64,000 bases of DNA, from positions 332,902-396,901 of the forward strand of contig NZ_FMVC01000003.1 in the NCBI RefSeq assembly GCF_900101855.1, in the 5' to 3' direction. Positions 16,864-24,763 of this stretch are shown here, piece after piece (the first letter of the stretch is position 1; the number at the start of each line of letters is the position of its first letter). The notes under the pieces were generated by a model that saw nothing but the letters and a program-made list of their open reading frames with translations, was not told the DNA's origin and searched no databases. The DNA is from Flavobacterium anhuiense. GTDB lineage: Bacteria > Bacteroidota > Bacteroidia > Flavobacteriales > Flavobacteriaceae. The position numbers were made by a program, and so were the translations under genes.

Positions 16864-19806
16864 TCATTTAACAATCAATTTTTTAGAAACATTAAAAGCA
16901 TTAGAATTAATTGTCACAATATATATTCCAGGGGCTAAATGATGGTTGATTTTTGAAGATGAACTGATTTTGTTTACCAAAACTTTTCTTCCGCTGCCAT
17001 CAGCAACTGTTACAGTTGCTGTATCACCTGCTTTCAGTTCTGGCAAAACAATATTAAATTCATTATTAACTGAAGGATTTGGATAAATGCTAACTACAGA
17101 ATTCTCAACTATAACCTCAGGAGTATTAACTTTTTTCGCTGTCGAAGTGTTTTCAAACTGCCATTGTGCACTATCCCAATTATTTTGACCTCCAAGATAT
17201 TGCGCAGAACCATTTAGATTTTCAATATGAATCATCGCTGTTGTCTGCCATCTATTTTTGATTCTTACCCAAGTTGCGTCTACATTTTCAGAAGACCATT
17301 GCGCACTCCACCAGCTGGATTGACCTGCTGTACATTGTACTGCACCGGTTAAATTCTCAATATGCATTATATCTCCTGTACCTACATTTTTAATTATATA
17401 ATAAGTAGCATCGATAGCCACTTTTTCCCATTTGTAAGTATTGTTTGCTACTGTTGAACCGTATCCTACATTGTTTCCGGCATCATATAAATAATTGCCT
17501 GTCCATTTGTTTTTAATGGTAAAATAGTTTCCTGTTGCAGCATTTACAGTAATAGCTGCAGTACTCGTTTTATTTCCATCAACTGTAATTACAGTAATGG
17601 TAGCGGTACCTGCTGAAACTGCTGTGACTAATCCTGACGAATTGACCGTTGCCACAGCTGTATTGTTTGAAGCATAATTAACCGACTTATTAGTTGCATT
17701 TGAAGGCAAAACTGTTGGTGTTAGCTGCTGTGTCCCGCCTACAGCTAATGTTGCTGATGAAGGACTTAAACTCACACTTGTTACGGCCACATTTGATGAA
17801 TTTACTGTTATTGCAGAAGTCGCGGTTTTATTACCATCCTGAGTCGTTACTGTAATGGTAGCCGATCCCGAAGCAACTGCGGTTACTAAACCTGAACCAC
17901 TTACTGTTGCAACACCAGTATTATTTGAACTATAACTTACTGTTTTATTGGTGGCATTGGCCGGAGAAACAGTAGGAGTTAATTGCTGTGTAGCGCCAAC
18001 ACCTAGAGTTACTGCTCCTGGCGAAACCGTTACTCCTGAAACCGGAACATTTGTAGTAGAACAGTTTCCGCTCTGCGTCCATGAAAATGTACCAATTGCA
18101 CTAATTTCTTCGTTAGTTGTGGCATTTCCGCCTCTATTAGAATAATTCATATTGCAATAGGTGCCATTTCCGCTTGGAGAACCTGCAATAAGTACAAAAT
18201 AGCCTCTGCCCCAGTTTCTGTTCAATGCATTGTTATTTGGATATTCTTTACCCGTTCCGTTAACGGTTATGTCTCTAAAAGAAAGATTATAAATACCATC
18301 TCCCGATCTTTTACTAATAGAAATTGCATCGTTTCTTGAATCTATAATATCAATGCTGTAAAGCTGAACATTCTTAACCTGACTTCCAGCATTCGTTGCA
18401 CTAAAAATATCAATTGCCGCCACCGGATTGTTGTAGGTATCATTAAAAGTTCCGCAGGCTGTTATGGTAATATCATGAATTTCGTGCATACCATCGTTGT
18501 TAAATGGTGCTCCCGGAAAATTATTACTCACTCTGATTCCTGCTTCCAGATTGTCTTTGATAATTAAATTGTAACCTTTATTATTTTTTCCTCCGTAAAT
18601 AGCAAGTCCACAAGCGCGCCAACAGTTTTCTGAAGTATTGTATCTAAATGTATTATTGATACATTCGAGTCCGTCAGCAGACCAAATTGCCTGATCGTCG
18701 TCTCCATTGTTTCTAAAATTACAGTGTTCTACAATTGAATTCGCTGTTCCTTTGCAAAGATTGATTCCATCAGCATAATTATTTCTAAAACGACAGTGCG
18801 ATAATGTAAATCCGTCAGCAATTGCCGGCCCACCAGAATTGTATTGCGCAATCCAGGCACCACATTCAAAATGTTCTGCCCAGATATTTTTTACTATTGA
18901 ACCACTTGTAAAAACTCCGTTTATTGCTTTATAAGAATTACTTCTCGAAGCTGAATTTGTTGTAAGATATAAATCTGTGAATGAAATGTTGCTCGCATTG
19001 GCACGTAATCCTCCATTTAAACTGCTTGTGTTGGTAAAATTAATCTGTGTGTACCACATTCCTGCACCAATTAGCGAAGTGTTTGCTGAACCAAAATATA
19101 ATTCTCGGTTAACATTATAAACCCCAGCTGGAAGAAATATTTTTTTTCCGCCATTTGCATCAATAAAAGCCTGAAGATCACTTCCGTTTCCTGAATAAGT
19201 TACGGCACCTGCAGGAGCTGTAACAGCTGTTGGCACTGGTTCCATTTCTGCAAAGTCAATATGAACATTACCTGATTCTCTCACCAATTTTAATGTTCCG
19301 TTTACAGCAATTTTAGCAGGAAGTTTATAACGAACTTCATCAAAACGCATTCTTGGGTTTTGATTTGTAATTCCGTTATTGTTCGGATTTCCGTTACTCC
19401 ACAAATATTCCCAAGACCAAATTGAAGTCAAGGTAAGCGTTGTAAGCTTTGTGTTGCCATTATAAACCCCGATAGTTCCAGATTGCCCGTCAGGAACACT
19501 ATAACGAATTACTAATCCGTCAGCGGCTTCACTAAGCGTCCATTGAACAGTCGCATTTGTGGCAGACATATTCACACACTGCTGATCTGAGGCTTCTGAC
19601 TGAAGATCGGCCTGACTGTATGATTTTGCAGTAACTGAAGCACCATTAGACAATTGACCTAAATTTGCTTCGTACCTTTTATAAGGTGCATCATAATAAC
19701 CGCGTTGGGCATAGGAACCTGAAGCAAAAAGAAGAAAAAAAAACCATAATATAATATGGTAATATTGGCCTCTTCTCAAAAAAATAAAATGTAATTTGTT
19801 TCTCAT
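16864..19806 (-). CDS. Secreted multidomain parallel beta-helix glycanase, probable GH87 alpha-1,3-glucanase, T9SS cargo
   Basis: A 980-residue precursor. Layout: signal peptide ~1-34 ending SYAQ; a carbohydrate-binding beta-sandwich ~55-190; a right-handed parallel beta-helix ~200-570 whose YADGINLCKG and FRNNGDDDQAIWS segments place three aspartates as in GH87 alpha-1,3-glucanases (mycodextranases); two BIG_2 Ig-like domains ~588-668 and ~672-755; a ricin-like beta-trefoil ~757-890 (IKNKWTGNYLYDAG and related repeats); and a T9SS type A sorting domain from about 900 (SIYPNPS ... KLIVK). It would be exported by Sec, passed through T9SS and anchored or released outside to cut alpha-1,3-glucan such as fungal wall or mutan. 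If not GH87, it is another beta-helix glycoside hydrolase or lyase. Confidence 0.75.
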   Translation of the reverse strand: MRNKLHFIFLRRGQYYHIILWFFFLLFASGSYAQRGYYDAPYKRYEANLGQLSNGASVTAKSYSQADLQSEASDQQCVNMSATNATVQWTLSEAADGLVIRYSVPDGQSGTIGVYNGNTKLTTLTLTSIWSWEYLWSNGNPNNNGITNQNPRMRFDEVRYKLPAKIAVNGTLKLVRESGNVHIDFAEMEPVPTAVTAPAGAVTYSGNGSDLQAFIDANGGKKIFLPAGVYNVNRELYFGSANTSLIGAGMWYTQINFTNTSSLNGGLRANASNISFTDLYLTTNSASRSNSYKAINGVFTSGSIVKNIWAEHFECGAWIAQYNSGGPAIADGFTLSHCRFRNNYADGINLCKGTANSIVEHCNFRNNGDDDQAIWSADGLECINNTFRYNTSENCWRACGLAIYGGKNNKGYNLIIKDNLEAGIRVSNNFPGAPFNNDGMHEIHDITITACGTFNDTYNNPVAAIDIFSATNAGSQVKNVQLYSIDIIDSRNDAISISKRSGDGIYNLSFRDITVNGTGKEYPNNNALNRNWGRGYFVLIAGSPSGNGTYCNMNYSNRGGNATTNEEISAIGTFSWTQSGNCSTTNVPVSGVTVSPGAVTLGVGATQQLTPTVSPANATNKTVSYSSNNTGVATVSGSGLVTAVASGSATITVTTQDGNKTATSAITVNSSNVAVTSVSLSPSSATLAVGGTQQLTPTVLPSNATNKSVNYASNNTAVATVNSSGLVTAVSAGTATITVITVDGNKTSTAAITVNAATGNYFTIKNKWTGNYLYDAGNNVGYGSTVANNTYKWEKVAIDATYYIIKNVGTGDIMHIENLTGAVQCTAGQSSWWSAQWSSENVDATWVRIKNRWQTTAMIHIENLNGSAQYLGGQNNWDSAQWQFENTSTAKKVNTPEVIVENSVVSIYPNPSVNNEFNIVLPELKAGDTATVTVADGSGRKVLVNKISSSSKINHHLAPGIYIVTINSNAFNVSKKLIVK

Positions 19807-20089
19807 AAGTTTTGGTTTATTAAATAGTTAGTGCCTCACAAAAAGGCTATAACGAAACTATACTTAAAAAAGAAATTAAGGTAAAAGTGGACAAAAAATC
19901 AAGATCAATACAACGATTTTGTCATTATAAAAATCTAAAAATCAACCAAATACACTTTTTCTCAAAATAAAAAATCAAGAATCAATATAGATGCAAATTT
20001 GATAATTAAGGTCTTGAAAATGAGAATATAAAAAAACAACCTTATTTTTTAATCCTATTTGTTTCTAGAAATTTACTTTCATTTATTCC

Positions 20090-20686
20090 TCAAGAATTGT
20101 TTGATTGCAAATCCGCGCTATCGTTACGGAGATAAATCTGCGTGATCGGGTTCCTTTTCTTGATTTTCTCAACTCCCCTTTCTCTTATGAATTCTACTGC
20201 ATCAAGCATTTTGTTTATATGAATATATGGCGTCATCAAATCGGGCTCAGAATCTGCGGAATGTGGAGACAATGAAAGCTCAAGGATTTGGTATAGAAAT
20301 GATTCAAATTCTTCTAGCGTTTTTTCTGCAAATGCTTTTTGAAACACCAAAAATGGATTCTCATATTCTTCTTTTGTTAGCGAAGAAAGATGAAAAACCG
20401 TTTCAGATCGCAGAGAATCTTTTATTTTCCATTTTCTACTTTTCTCCTTTAGACAGGAACACACCTTGAGGAAAGATTTGATAACGGTATACAAAACAAA
20501 AACATCCGAAGGATTGTCCTGTTTGTAGACTTTTGTTTTATAGCTGTATAGTACAGCTTCGGTTAAACTTTTTTTGTAGTAATCCAGATGTGCAAAAGCA
20601 AAAAAAGCATCGATTGCCTTAAATGGATTTCCCGCCGTATATCCCGCCCAGATACTAGTTTCGAAAGATATTTTATTCTTTTTCAT
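20090..20686 (-). CDS. Uncharacterised 198-residue protein
   Basis: Not recognised. A mostly helical soluble protein (FKAIDAFFAFAHLDYYKKSLTEAV near the N-terminus; a FESFLYQILELSL helix later) with no signal peptide, membrane segment or catalytic motif I can see. The final ~15 residues are encoded by the REP-like repeat at 20104-20126 and adjoining repeat sequence, so the native C-terminus was probably replaced or extended by repeat DNA. It is transcribed away from the divergent HTH gene at 20869, sharing a 182-base intergenic region. That may mean shared regulation. Confidence 0.65.
   Translation of the reverse strand: MKKNKISFETSIWAGYTAGNPFKAIDAFFAFAHLDYYKKSLTEAVLYSYKTKVYKQDNPSDVFVLYTVIKSFLKVCSCLKEKSRKWKIKDSLRSETVFHLSSLTKEEYENPFLVFQKAFAEKTLEEFESFLYQILELSLSPHSADSEPDLMTPYIHINKMLDAVEFIRERGVEKIKKRNPITQIYLRNDSADLQSNNS
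20104..20126. repeat. Single palindromic (REP-like) repeat at the end of a CDS
   Basis: ATTGCAAATCCGCGCTATCGTTA matches one arm of the repeat pairs at 16.6 and 23.2 kb. Here it is solitary and lies inside the 3' end of the overlapping minus-strand gene, supplying its last few codons (residues ...SADLQSN). It is followed by GATAAATCTGCGTGATCGGG, another short sequence type common in flavobacterial intergenic repeats. Confidence 0.55.
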
Positions 20687-20834
20687 GGCTTATAGATTTA
20701 AAATTCTAAAGCAAAATTCTATTCTTTCTAAAGGATAATCTATTCGAAATACAGATATAATATTCTTACAAAATAATTCTTCTTTGAAATATTTTTTTAT
20801 CTTTGAAAGTCACGATTTTTAGCCCAAATGGCTT

Positions 20835-20842
20835 TATCTTTG
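20835..20842 (+). promoter_or_regulatory. TAnnTTTG -7 element for the HTH gene
   Basis: TATCTTTG matches the Bacteroidota -7 consensus 27 bases before the ATG at 20869. A second TATCTTTG is at 20798-20805. The -33 TTG spacing is not ideal for either, so which one is used is unclear. Confidence 0.45.
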
Positions 20843-20868
20843 AATCTTCAGAAAACTCAATATTCATT

Positions 20869-21276
20869 ATGGAACAGAAAATACATCAGGGAAGAAACGT
20901 AAAACGTTTTAGAGAAATGCTTAACATAAAGCAGGAAGCTTTGGCTTATGATCTGGGCGAAGACTGGAACCAAAAGAAAATTTCGATGCTGGAGCAAAAA
21001 GATGTTATTGAAGAAAATCTACTAAAACAAATTTCAGCCGTTTTAAAAATTCCTGTTGAAGCTTTTCAGAATTTTGATGAGGAACAAGCGATTAATATTA
21101 TTTCTAATACTTTTGGAGAACACGCTTTCGCTAATTCATTTAATTACGGAACAATTAATATTCATCCAATTGATAAATTGATTCAACTTCATGAAGAAAA
21201 GATTGTTTTGTATGAAAGGATGTTGAAGGAGAAAGATGAGATGATGGCGAGACTTGAGAAATTGATTGGAAAATAG
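20869..21276 (+). CDS. XRE-family helix-turn-helix regulator
   Basis: A 135-residue protein. The ATG at 20869 is preferred over an upstream TTG because it begins the conserved domain. An N-terminal HTH_3-type fold spans about residues 8-65 (GRNVKRFREMLNIKQEALAYDLG, then KKISMLEQKDVI). A short linker and a C-terminal coiled coil follow (IDKLIQLHEEKIVLYERMLKEKDEM), probably for dimerisation. Related Bacteroidota proteins are free-standing DNA-binding regulators without a ligand domain. Target unknown; autoregulation or control of the divergent 198-residue protein are the simplest options. Confidence 0.8.
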   Translation: MEQKIHQGRNVKRFREMLNIKQEALAYDLGEDWNQKKISMLEQKDVIEENLLKQISAVLKIPVEAFQNFDEEQAINIISNTFGEHAFANSFNYGTINIHPIDKLIQLHEEKIVLYERMLKEKDEMMARLEKLIGK

Positions 21277-21391
21277 TTACTCTAAATCTACAGAAAAACT
21301 TATGATTTCAGCTTCTATTTAATCATTACTTCTAACTTCATTAAAACATCTAACTAGATCTTCAAAAAAAACTACAACAAAAGTTTGTTAT

Positions 21392-21425
21392 TTGTACAAA
21401 TTATACGAATTACTTTTTATCTTTG
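21392..21425 (+). promoter_or_regulatory. Canonical flavobacterial promoter with no gene directly downstream
   Basis: A TTG at 21392-21394, a 23-base spacer and TATCTTTG at 21418-21425 fit the TTG-N17-23-TAnnTTTG consensus exactly. The next plus-strand gene is 925 bases away, so the product may be a small RNA. Confidence 0.55.
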
Positions 21426-21505
21426 TAGTCAAATAAATCACGTAACGCAATTTTTTTCATTTATTTTTTGATAAGTAGAATGAATTGATAAGTTGTAAGT
21501 CAACA

Positions 21506-21535
21506 TAATATTACAATGTAACATTTGTAATATTA
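21506..21535. repeat. 11-bp perfect inverted repeat
   Basis: TAATATTACAA and its reverse complement TTGTAATATTA flank an 8-base loop. It may be a dimeric-protein binding site or an RNA hairpin in a transcript from the promoter at 21392. There is no T-tract. Confidence 0.5.
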
Positions 21536-21548
21536 CATTAAATAAAAA

Positions 21549-21569
21549 AGACCTAGCAGGCTAGGTCTA
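21549..21569 (-). terminator. Terminator of the minus-strand tiny-ORF unit
   Basis: On the minus strand AGACCTAGC-(2-3 nt)-GCTAGGTCT is followed by TTTTTATT, a strong intrinsic terminator. It lies 5 bases beyond the stop of the 51-codon ORF. Confidence 0.75.
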
Positions 21570-21574
21570 AATAA

Positions 21575-21730
21575 CTAAGAGCGTAGGTTTCGCAACCATT
21601 CGATTAGTTTTCCGAGGTTATCAATATACAACGGCGAATTATTAATTAAGCTTGCAAGGCACATTAAAAATAATTGCTTATTAGTACACTGATTCCTTTT
21701 TTTGTTTGTTTTCTTTTTCTTCTTAGCCAT
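21575..21730 (-). CDS. Putative 51-residue small protein
   Basis: Reads MAKKKKKTNKK... then a hydrophobic LFLMCLASLI segment and a C-terminal IDNLGKLIEWLRNLRS. The very basic start and amphipathic helical body look protein-like rather than random. The ATG lies within the end of an upstream 28-codon ORF in another frame, as in translational coupling. A strong terminator follows directly. Not recognised; possibilities include a small regulatory or membrane-associated peptide, or part of a split gene joined by frameshift. Confidence 0.45.
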   Translation of the reverse strand: MAKKKKKTNKKRNQCTNKQLFLMCLASLINNSPLYIDNLGKLIEWLRNLRS

Positions 21731-21809
21731 CTTCTTGGTGTAATAGAATTAAGAAAATACTCAATTTCTCGGAGCAGCCCCAAGTGGCTTTGTTTGAATC
21801 TTTTTTCAT
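21723..21809 (-). CDS. Putative 28-residue leader peptide
   Basis: Starts MKKDSNKATWGCSEK and continues with a hydrophobic LSIFLILLHQ segment. The stop TAA overlaps the start of the 51-codon ORF (ATGGCTAA). Together they resemble a leader/main small-gene pair. Too short for certainty. Confidence 0.35.
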   Translation of the reverse strand: MKKDSNKATWGCSEKLSIFLILLHQEDG

Positions 21810-21848
21810 TGGAATTAGATTTAAATTAATAAAATAAGAACTTATAAT

Positions 21849-21877
21849 AGCCCACTTACAAAATGTAAGATTGGGCT
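21849..21877. terminator. Bulged hairpin with T-rich tail on the plus strand
   Basis: AGCCCA-CTTAC / GTAAG-(AT bulge)-TGGGCT, followed on the plus strand by TTATTTGTTTTT. It may end plus-strand RNA from 21.43 kb. In the minus direction it would sit in the 5' leader of the tiny-ORF unit. Confidence 0.5.
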
Positions 21878-21890
21878 TTATTTGTTTTTA

Positions 21891-21898
21891 CAAATATA
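21891..21898 (-). promoter_or_regulatory. TAnnTTTG element upstream of the tiny-ORF unit
   Basis: The minus strand reads TATATTTG, matching the -7 consensus, 82 bases before the ATG at 21809. No clear TTG lies at the -33 distance, so support is partial. Confidence 0.35.
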
Positions 21899-21982
21899 GG
21901 TGATAAAATTAAACACTCATTTTTAAATAAAAAAGCCACCTATTCAAAAAGTATAATAATTTTTATTAACAGTATAGGGCAT

Positions 21983-22012
21983 AAAAAAAGGTCTAAATGA
22001 CCTCTTTTTTTA
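21983..22012. terminator. Bidirectional terminator hairpin
   Basis: AAAAAAGGTC-TAAAT-GACCTCTTTTTT has a GC core stem flanked by A and T tracts on both sides, so it can act in either direction. Confidence 0.55.
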
Positions 22013-22149
22013 TTACTAGAAACTTGCAACCAACCTCCACTACAACATAGGCATAAACAAAATTTCATCTGCAATATTTCATTCTCTAATTAGATAAAAT
22101 TAATCTTGTTCTATTGACCATTATACTTGAAATTGTTAATAATTGTTGC

Positions 22150-22262
22150 GATAGAGTGTCGATAAAATACTACAAACTTTTTTCAAAAAACTGAAAGAAC
22201 ACTCCGCTCTACGAAGTATTCTTATGAAAAACTGCGCAAATGTCTCTGACTTTGCGCTTTTT
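22150..22262 (+). ncRNA. Possible small structured RNA ending in an intrinsic terminator
   Basis: GAGTGT (about 22154) can pair with ACACTC (about 22199), and AATACT (about 22166) with AGTATT (about 22216), in crossing order (pseudoknot-like). A GCGCAAA...TTTGCGC-TTTTT terminator lies at 22233-22262. No clear promoter or ORF. Speculative, but the density of pairing followed by a terminator is suggestive. Confidence 0.3.
22233..22262 (+). terminator. Intrinsic terminator
   Basis: A perfect 7-bp stem GCGCAAA / TTTGCGC with a 10-base loop is followed by TTTTT. It lies upstream of the membrane/coiled-coil gene at 22351 and would isolate it from upstream transcription. Confidence 0.6.
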
Positions 22263-22350
22263 CAAACAAGAGTGTAAGTTTTTATTTTTTAAGTAAAAAT
22301 ACACTCATTTCCCTTTTAAATATTTATTATGTTTACCTAAAAAAAATTAA

Positions 22351-23202
22351 ATGGAAACTGTAAAAGAATTTTTTTCAAGCATATTAAATAATTCAAAAGA
22401 AAGAATTAAAAGCCCTTTTATTGGGTCATTCATATTATCTTTTATTTTTTTTAATTGGGAAATGTTTGCCATTTTATTCTTTTCTGATTGGCCAATCCAT
22501 TGTAAAATAGAATGGATTAGGGAAAGATATTATCAAACTAACAATTTTCTTATTCCTCTGGGATTTGCTCTTTTTTATATATTAATCTTACCATATCTGA
22601 ATATCTTTTTCGATTTATTTCTTTCTAGAGCAACAAGAATTGAATCAAAAAAAGCAACGTTAATTCATGAAAATAAATTATTGATTGAAGAACGTGAAGC
22701 ACATCAAAGAAGAAAAATTGCTGATGCAGAAGCTGGAACAAGTCAAATCAGAGATTTAAAAGAAAGAAATGATGCATTACAATCTGAACTAAATGAATTA
22801 AGTACCCAAAATCAAGAAGATCTAAAACGACACAATTTTACTGATGAAAAATATAAGGACAGAATCGCTAAATTACTAAATGATCAGAAAGCTCTGCAAA
22901 TTTTTTCTAAACAGGATTGGGCTGCGGATTTAGATATAGTTGATACTGATTTGGATATATCAACAATTCGAGATGTAATTAAAATTGTAGATAGTTTTTC
23001 TGAAGACGAAAGAAAAAAATATTTGAATTTCGTTACCGAATTGGGAGAAAAGAAAAATATCTCTCAGGTATTAGATATGCCTAAATATGAAGAACTAGGA
23101 TTAATTTCAGTGTATAAAGATAAAAAGGGAAATGAAACCTATTTAACAAAAAAAGGAGTTTTTCTTGCAAATTATATACATAGAGGTCTAGATTTAATGT
23201 AA
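22351..23202 (+). CDS. Two-TM membrane protein with coiled coil and C-terminal domain, unknown function
   Basis: A 283-residue protein. Its N-terminus METVKEFFSSILNNSKERIKS leads into PFIGSFILSFIFFNWEMF (TM1, ~25-50), and a second membrane segment follows at ~68-92 (LIPLGFALFYILILPYLNIFF). Residues ~105-180 are a long charged coiled coil (Glu/Lys/Gln). A C-terminal globular part (~190-283) ends in TYLTKKGVFLANYIHRGL and could be winged-helix-like. I do not recognise a named family. The short cytosolic start plus KERIKSPFIG and TM pair recurs, in my recollection, in membrane-anchored accessory proteins fused to varied C-termini, so a sensor or defence-type role is conceivable. It stands alone between a terminator and a REPIN. 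Confidence 0.65.
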   Translation: METVKEFFSSILNNSKERIKSPFIGSFILSFIFFNWEMFAILFFSDWPIHCKIEWIRERYYQTNNFLIPLGFALFYILILPYLNIFFDLFLSRATRIESKKATLIHENKLLIEEREAHQRRKIADAEAGTSQIRDLKERNDALQSELNELSTQNQEDLKRHNFTDEKYKDRIAKLLNDQKALQIFSKQDWAADLDIVDTDLDISTIRDVIKIVDSFSEDERKKYLNFVTELGEKKNISQVLDMPKYEELGLISVYKDKKGNETYLTKKGVFLANYIHRGLDLM

Positions 23203-23211
23203 TTAAAACCC

Positions 23212-23362
23212 GACAGCGCGGATTTGCAATCTGTGCCCGCAACAGTAAGGCTCAAAACAAATCATCAAAACAAAAATCACACAAATTAATGTGCTTTTTT
23301 ATATTTACAAAGAAAACTACCAATCTTTGTGGGCACAGATTGCAAATCCGCGCTATCGTGTC
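23212..23362. repeat. REPIN-like repeat pair
   Basis: AGCGCGGATTTGCAATCTGTGC (about 23215-23236) and its inverted partner GCACAGATTGCAAATCCGCGCT (about 23333-23354) have ~95 bases between them. The spacer contains TTTACAAAGAAAACTACCAA, close to the spacer of the 16.6-kb pair, so both derive from one mobile unit. Confidence 0.75.
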
Positions 23363-23372
23363 ATAAAATAAA

Positions 23373-23401
23373 AAAACCAGTGAATCAACTTCACTGGTTT
23401 T
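23373..23401. terminator. Bidirectional terminator between convergent genes
   Basis: AAAACCAGTGAA and TTCACTGGTTTT form a perfect 12-bp stem with a 5-base loop, A-rich before and T-rich after. It separates the plus gene ending at 23202 from the minus gene ending at 23456. Confidence 0.8.
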
Positions 23402-23455
23402 CTAATCATTTTTTATAAATCATCATCTATTTTAAGATGATTTATAGAGCTGATT

Positions 23456-24478
23456 TTATTTTGTAATGCCAAACATCATGACCAATTTATCATTCAGATA
23501 AAAATTAAGCGTTTGGTCTGCTACATCAAAACGCAGGTCTTTATTGCTTAAATAAAATAGCATTTTTTGCTCTGTTTTATTTCCTTCTTCACCAATACAT
23601 GCCATTAATGTAGCGGCTACTTTATCAAAAGTAATATGATCACCACTTGTTTCATAAGTTCCGGCGAAATTGTTGCAACCTGTATTTCCGCTTACTTTCT
23701 TTTCTGTTGGGTTAAACTTAATAGAAGCTTTTCCGTAATCCTGTCCAACATTTTCTAGGGCGATTAGTTTCCAATTGTTTTTTCCAATAAAACTCCAAAG
23801 TTGGTCTTGAGTTGGAATAGAGAATTCCATAACTACTTTGTTCTTAGTGTTTTTAAACTGCACTGTATTGTTTTTCTTTACAATTTTGAACTTTTTGTTG
23901 GTTATTGCAGCGCTAAATTCTTTTTCTAATTTCATGCTTTCGTCGTCGCAAGCCATTAAAGTTCCCATAGGAGAATTGGTCTTGATTTGATTTTTTGAAG
24001 AAAGCTTCGTGTATTTTACGTTGAAATTATTACATCCGTTTTTACCGCTTATTGTACCAGTTTCGTCATTAATTGTGATAAATGCTTTTCCGTTATTTAC
24101 CTTTTTTCCGTTTAACTGGGTTAAAATCATTTTGGTATCATAAATTCCTTTTTCCTTAGTTACAGGAGTTTTAGAAATTATGCTTTTCAGTTTGTACTCG
24201 TATGCAGAAGCATCAGCTGGAATTGGTTCTGGTCTTTTTGTTTTCGTTACCAGAATTTCATATCGATTTCCTTTTTCAAAATTAAAACCTTCAATATGAT
24301 TATAAAATAGTTGCCATTCTTTGTCATTGTCATACTTTACCTGTAGACATTCCATAGGGCCAACACCCGTACATGGCACTTTACTTTCTTTTACAAACAT
24401 TTTTAAACTTTCCTGACCATACGTAAATGTTGATAATAACACTACCACAAAAACATACATACATTTAAATCTTTTCAT
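23456..24478 (-). CDS. Exported DUF4377 + double META (HslJ-like) domain protein
   Basis: A 340-residue protein with a cleavable signal peptide (~1-21, ending TFTYGQ). Residues ~25-105 match DUF4377 (VKESKVPCTGVGPMECLQVKYD ... RYEILVTKTKRPEPIPAD). Two META domains follow at ~115-225 and ~235-335. Each carries the G-x-x-GCNNF motif (SGKNGCNNFNVKY and SGNTGCNNFAGTY) and a MAC motif (TLMACDDE, TLMACIGEE). META/HslJ proteins are periplasmic or outer-membrane associated and linked to heat, novobiocin or envelope stress. The cysteine pairs could form disulfides. It is transcribed alone; the 285-base upstream region shows no recognised element. Confidence 0.8.
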   Translation of the reverse strand: MKRFKCMYVFVVVLLSTFTYGQESLKMFVKESKVPCTGVGPMECLQVKYDNDKEWQLFYNHIEGFNFEKGNRYEILVTKTKRPEPIPADASAYEYKLKSIISKTPVTKEKGIYDTKMILTQLNGKKVNNGKAFITINDETGTISGKNGCNNFNVKYTKLSSKNQIKTNSPMGTLMACDDESMKLEKEFSAAITNKKFKIVKKNNTVQFKNTKNKVVMEFSIPTQDQLWSFIGKNNWKLIALENVGQDYGKASIKFNPTEKKVSGNTGCNNFAGTYETSGDHITFDKVAATLMACIGEEGNKTEQKMLFYLSNKDLRFDVADQTLNFYLNDKLVMMFGITK

Positions 24479-24763
24479 TTATTTTAATTTTTTTAGAACA
24501 CCGATTAAGCGCTCTGATTATTCAATGATTTTTTTGCAGGCAGGAATTGTGCCACTTTAAAATTAAGAATGCTTTTAACTTTTCTTTATTATCGCTAAAA
24601 CCCGTCTTTCTTTAATAATTAAAGTACTACATATTGATAATCAGTTCTTTGTTTCAAAAGAACAAAAAATCTTCTTTGTATTACATTTAAGAATGTTTTG
24701 ATAGGATTTTTACATGTATTTACATTGAACTGACATCTGGAAATGCATTCTCTTTAAAACTGT

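Larger units (their letters stand above)
21277..22350. other. Gene-poor 1.07-kb stretch with promoters, hairpins and tiny ORFs
   Basis: No ORF above 60 codons with coding character is present. The stretch does contain a plus-strand promoter (21392-21425), an inverted repeat (21506-21535), a minus-strand unit with two tiny overlapping ORFs and terminator (21549-21809), three more terminator-like hairpins (21849-21877, 21983-22012, 22233-22262) and a possible structured RNA (22150-22262). These are listed separately. The rest is AT-rich without visible features. Confidence 0.6.

Noticed and set aside
23212..23362. Insertion sequence
   Set aside because: No transposase ORF; the structure is a palindromic repeat pair of ~150 bases.
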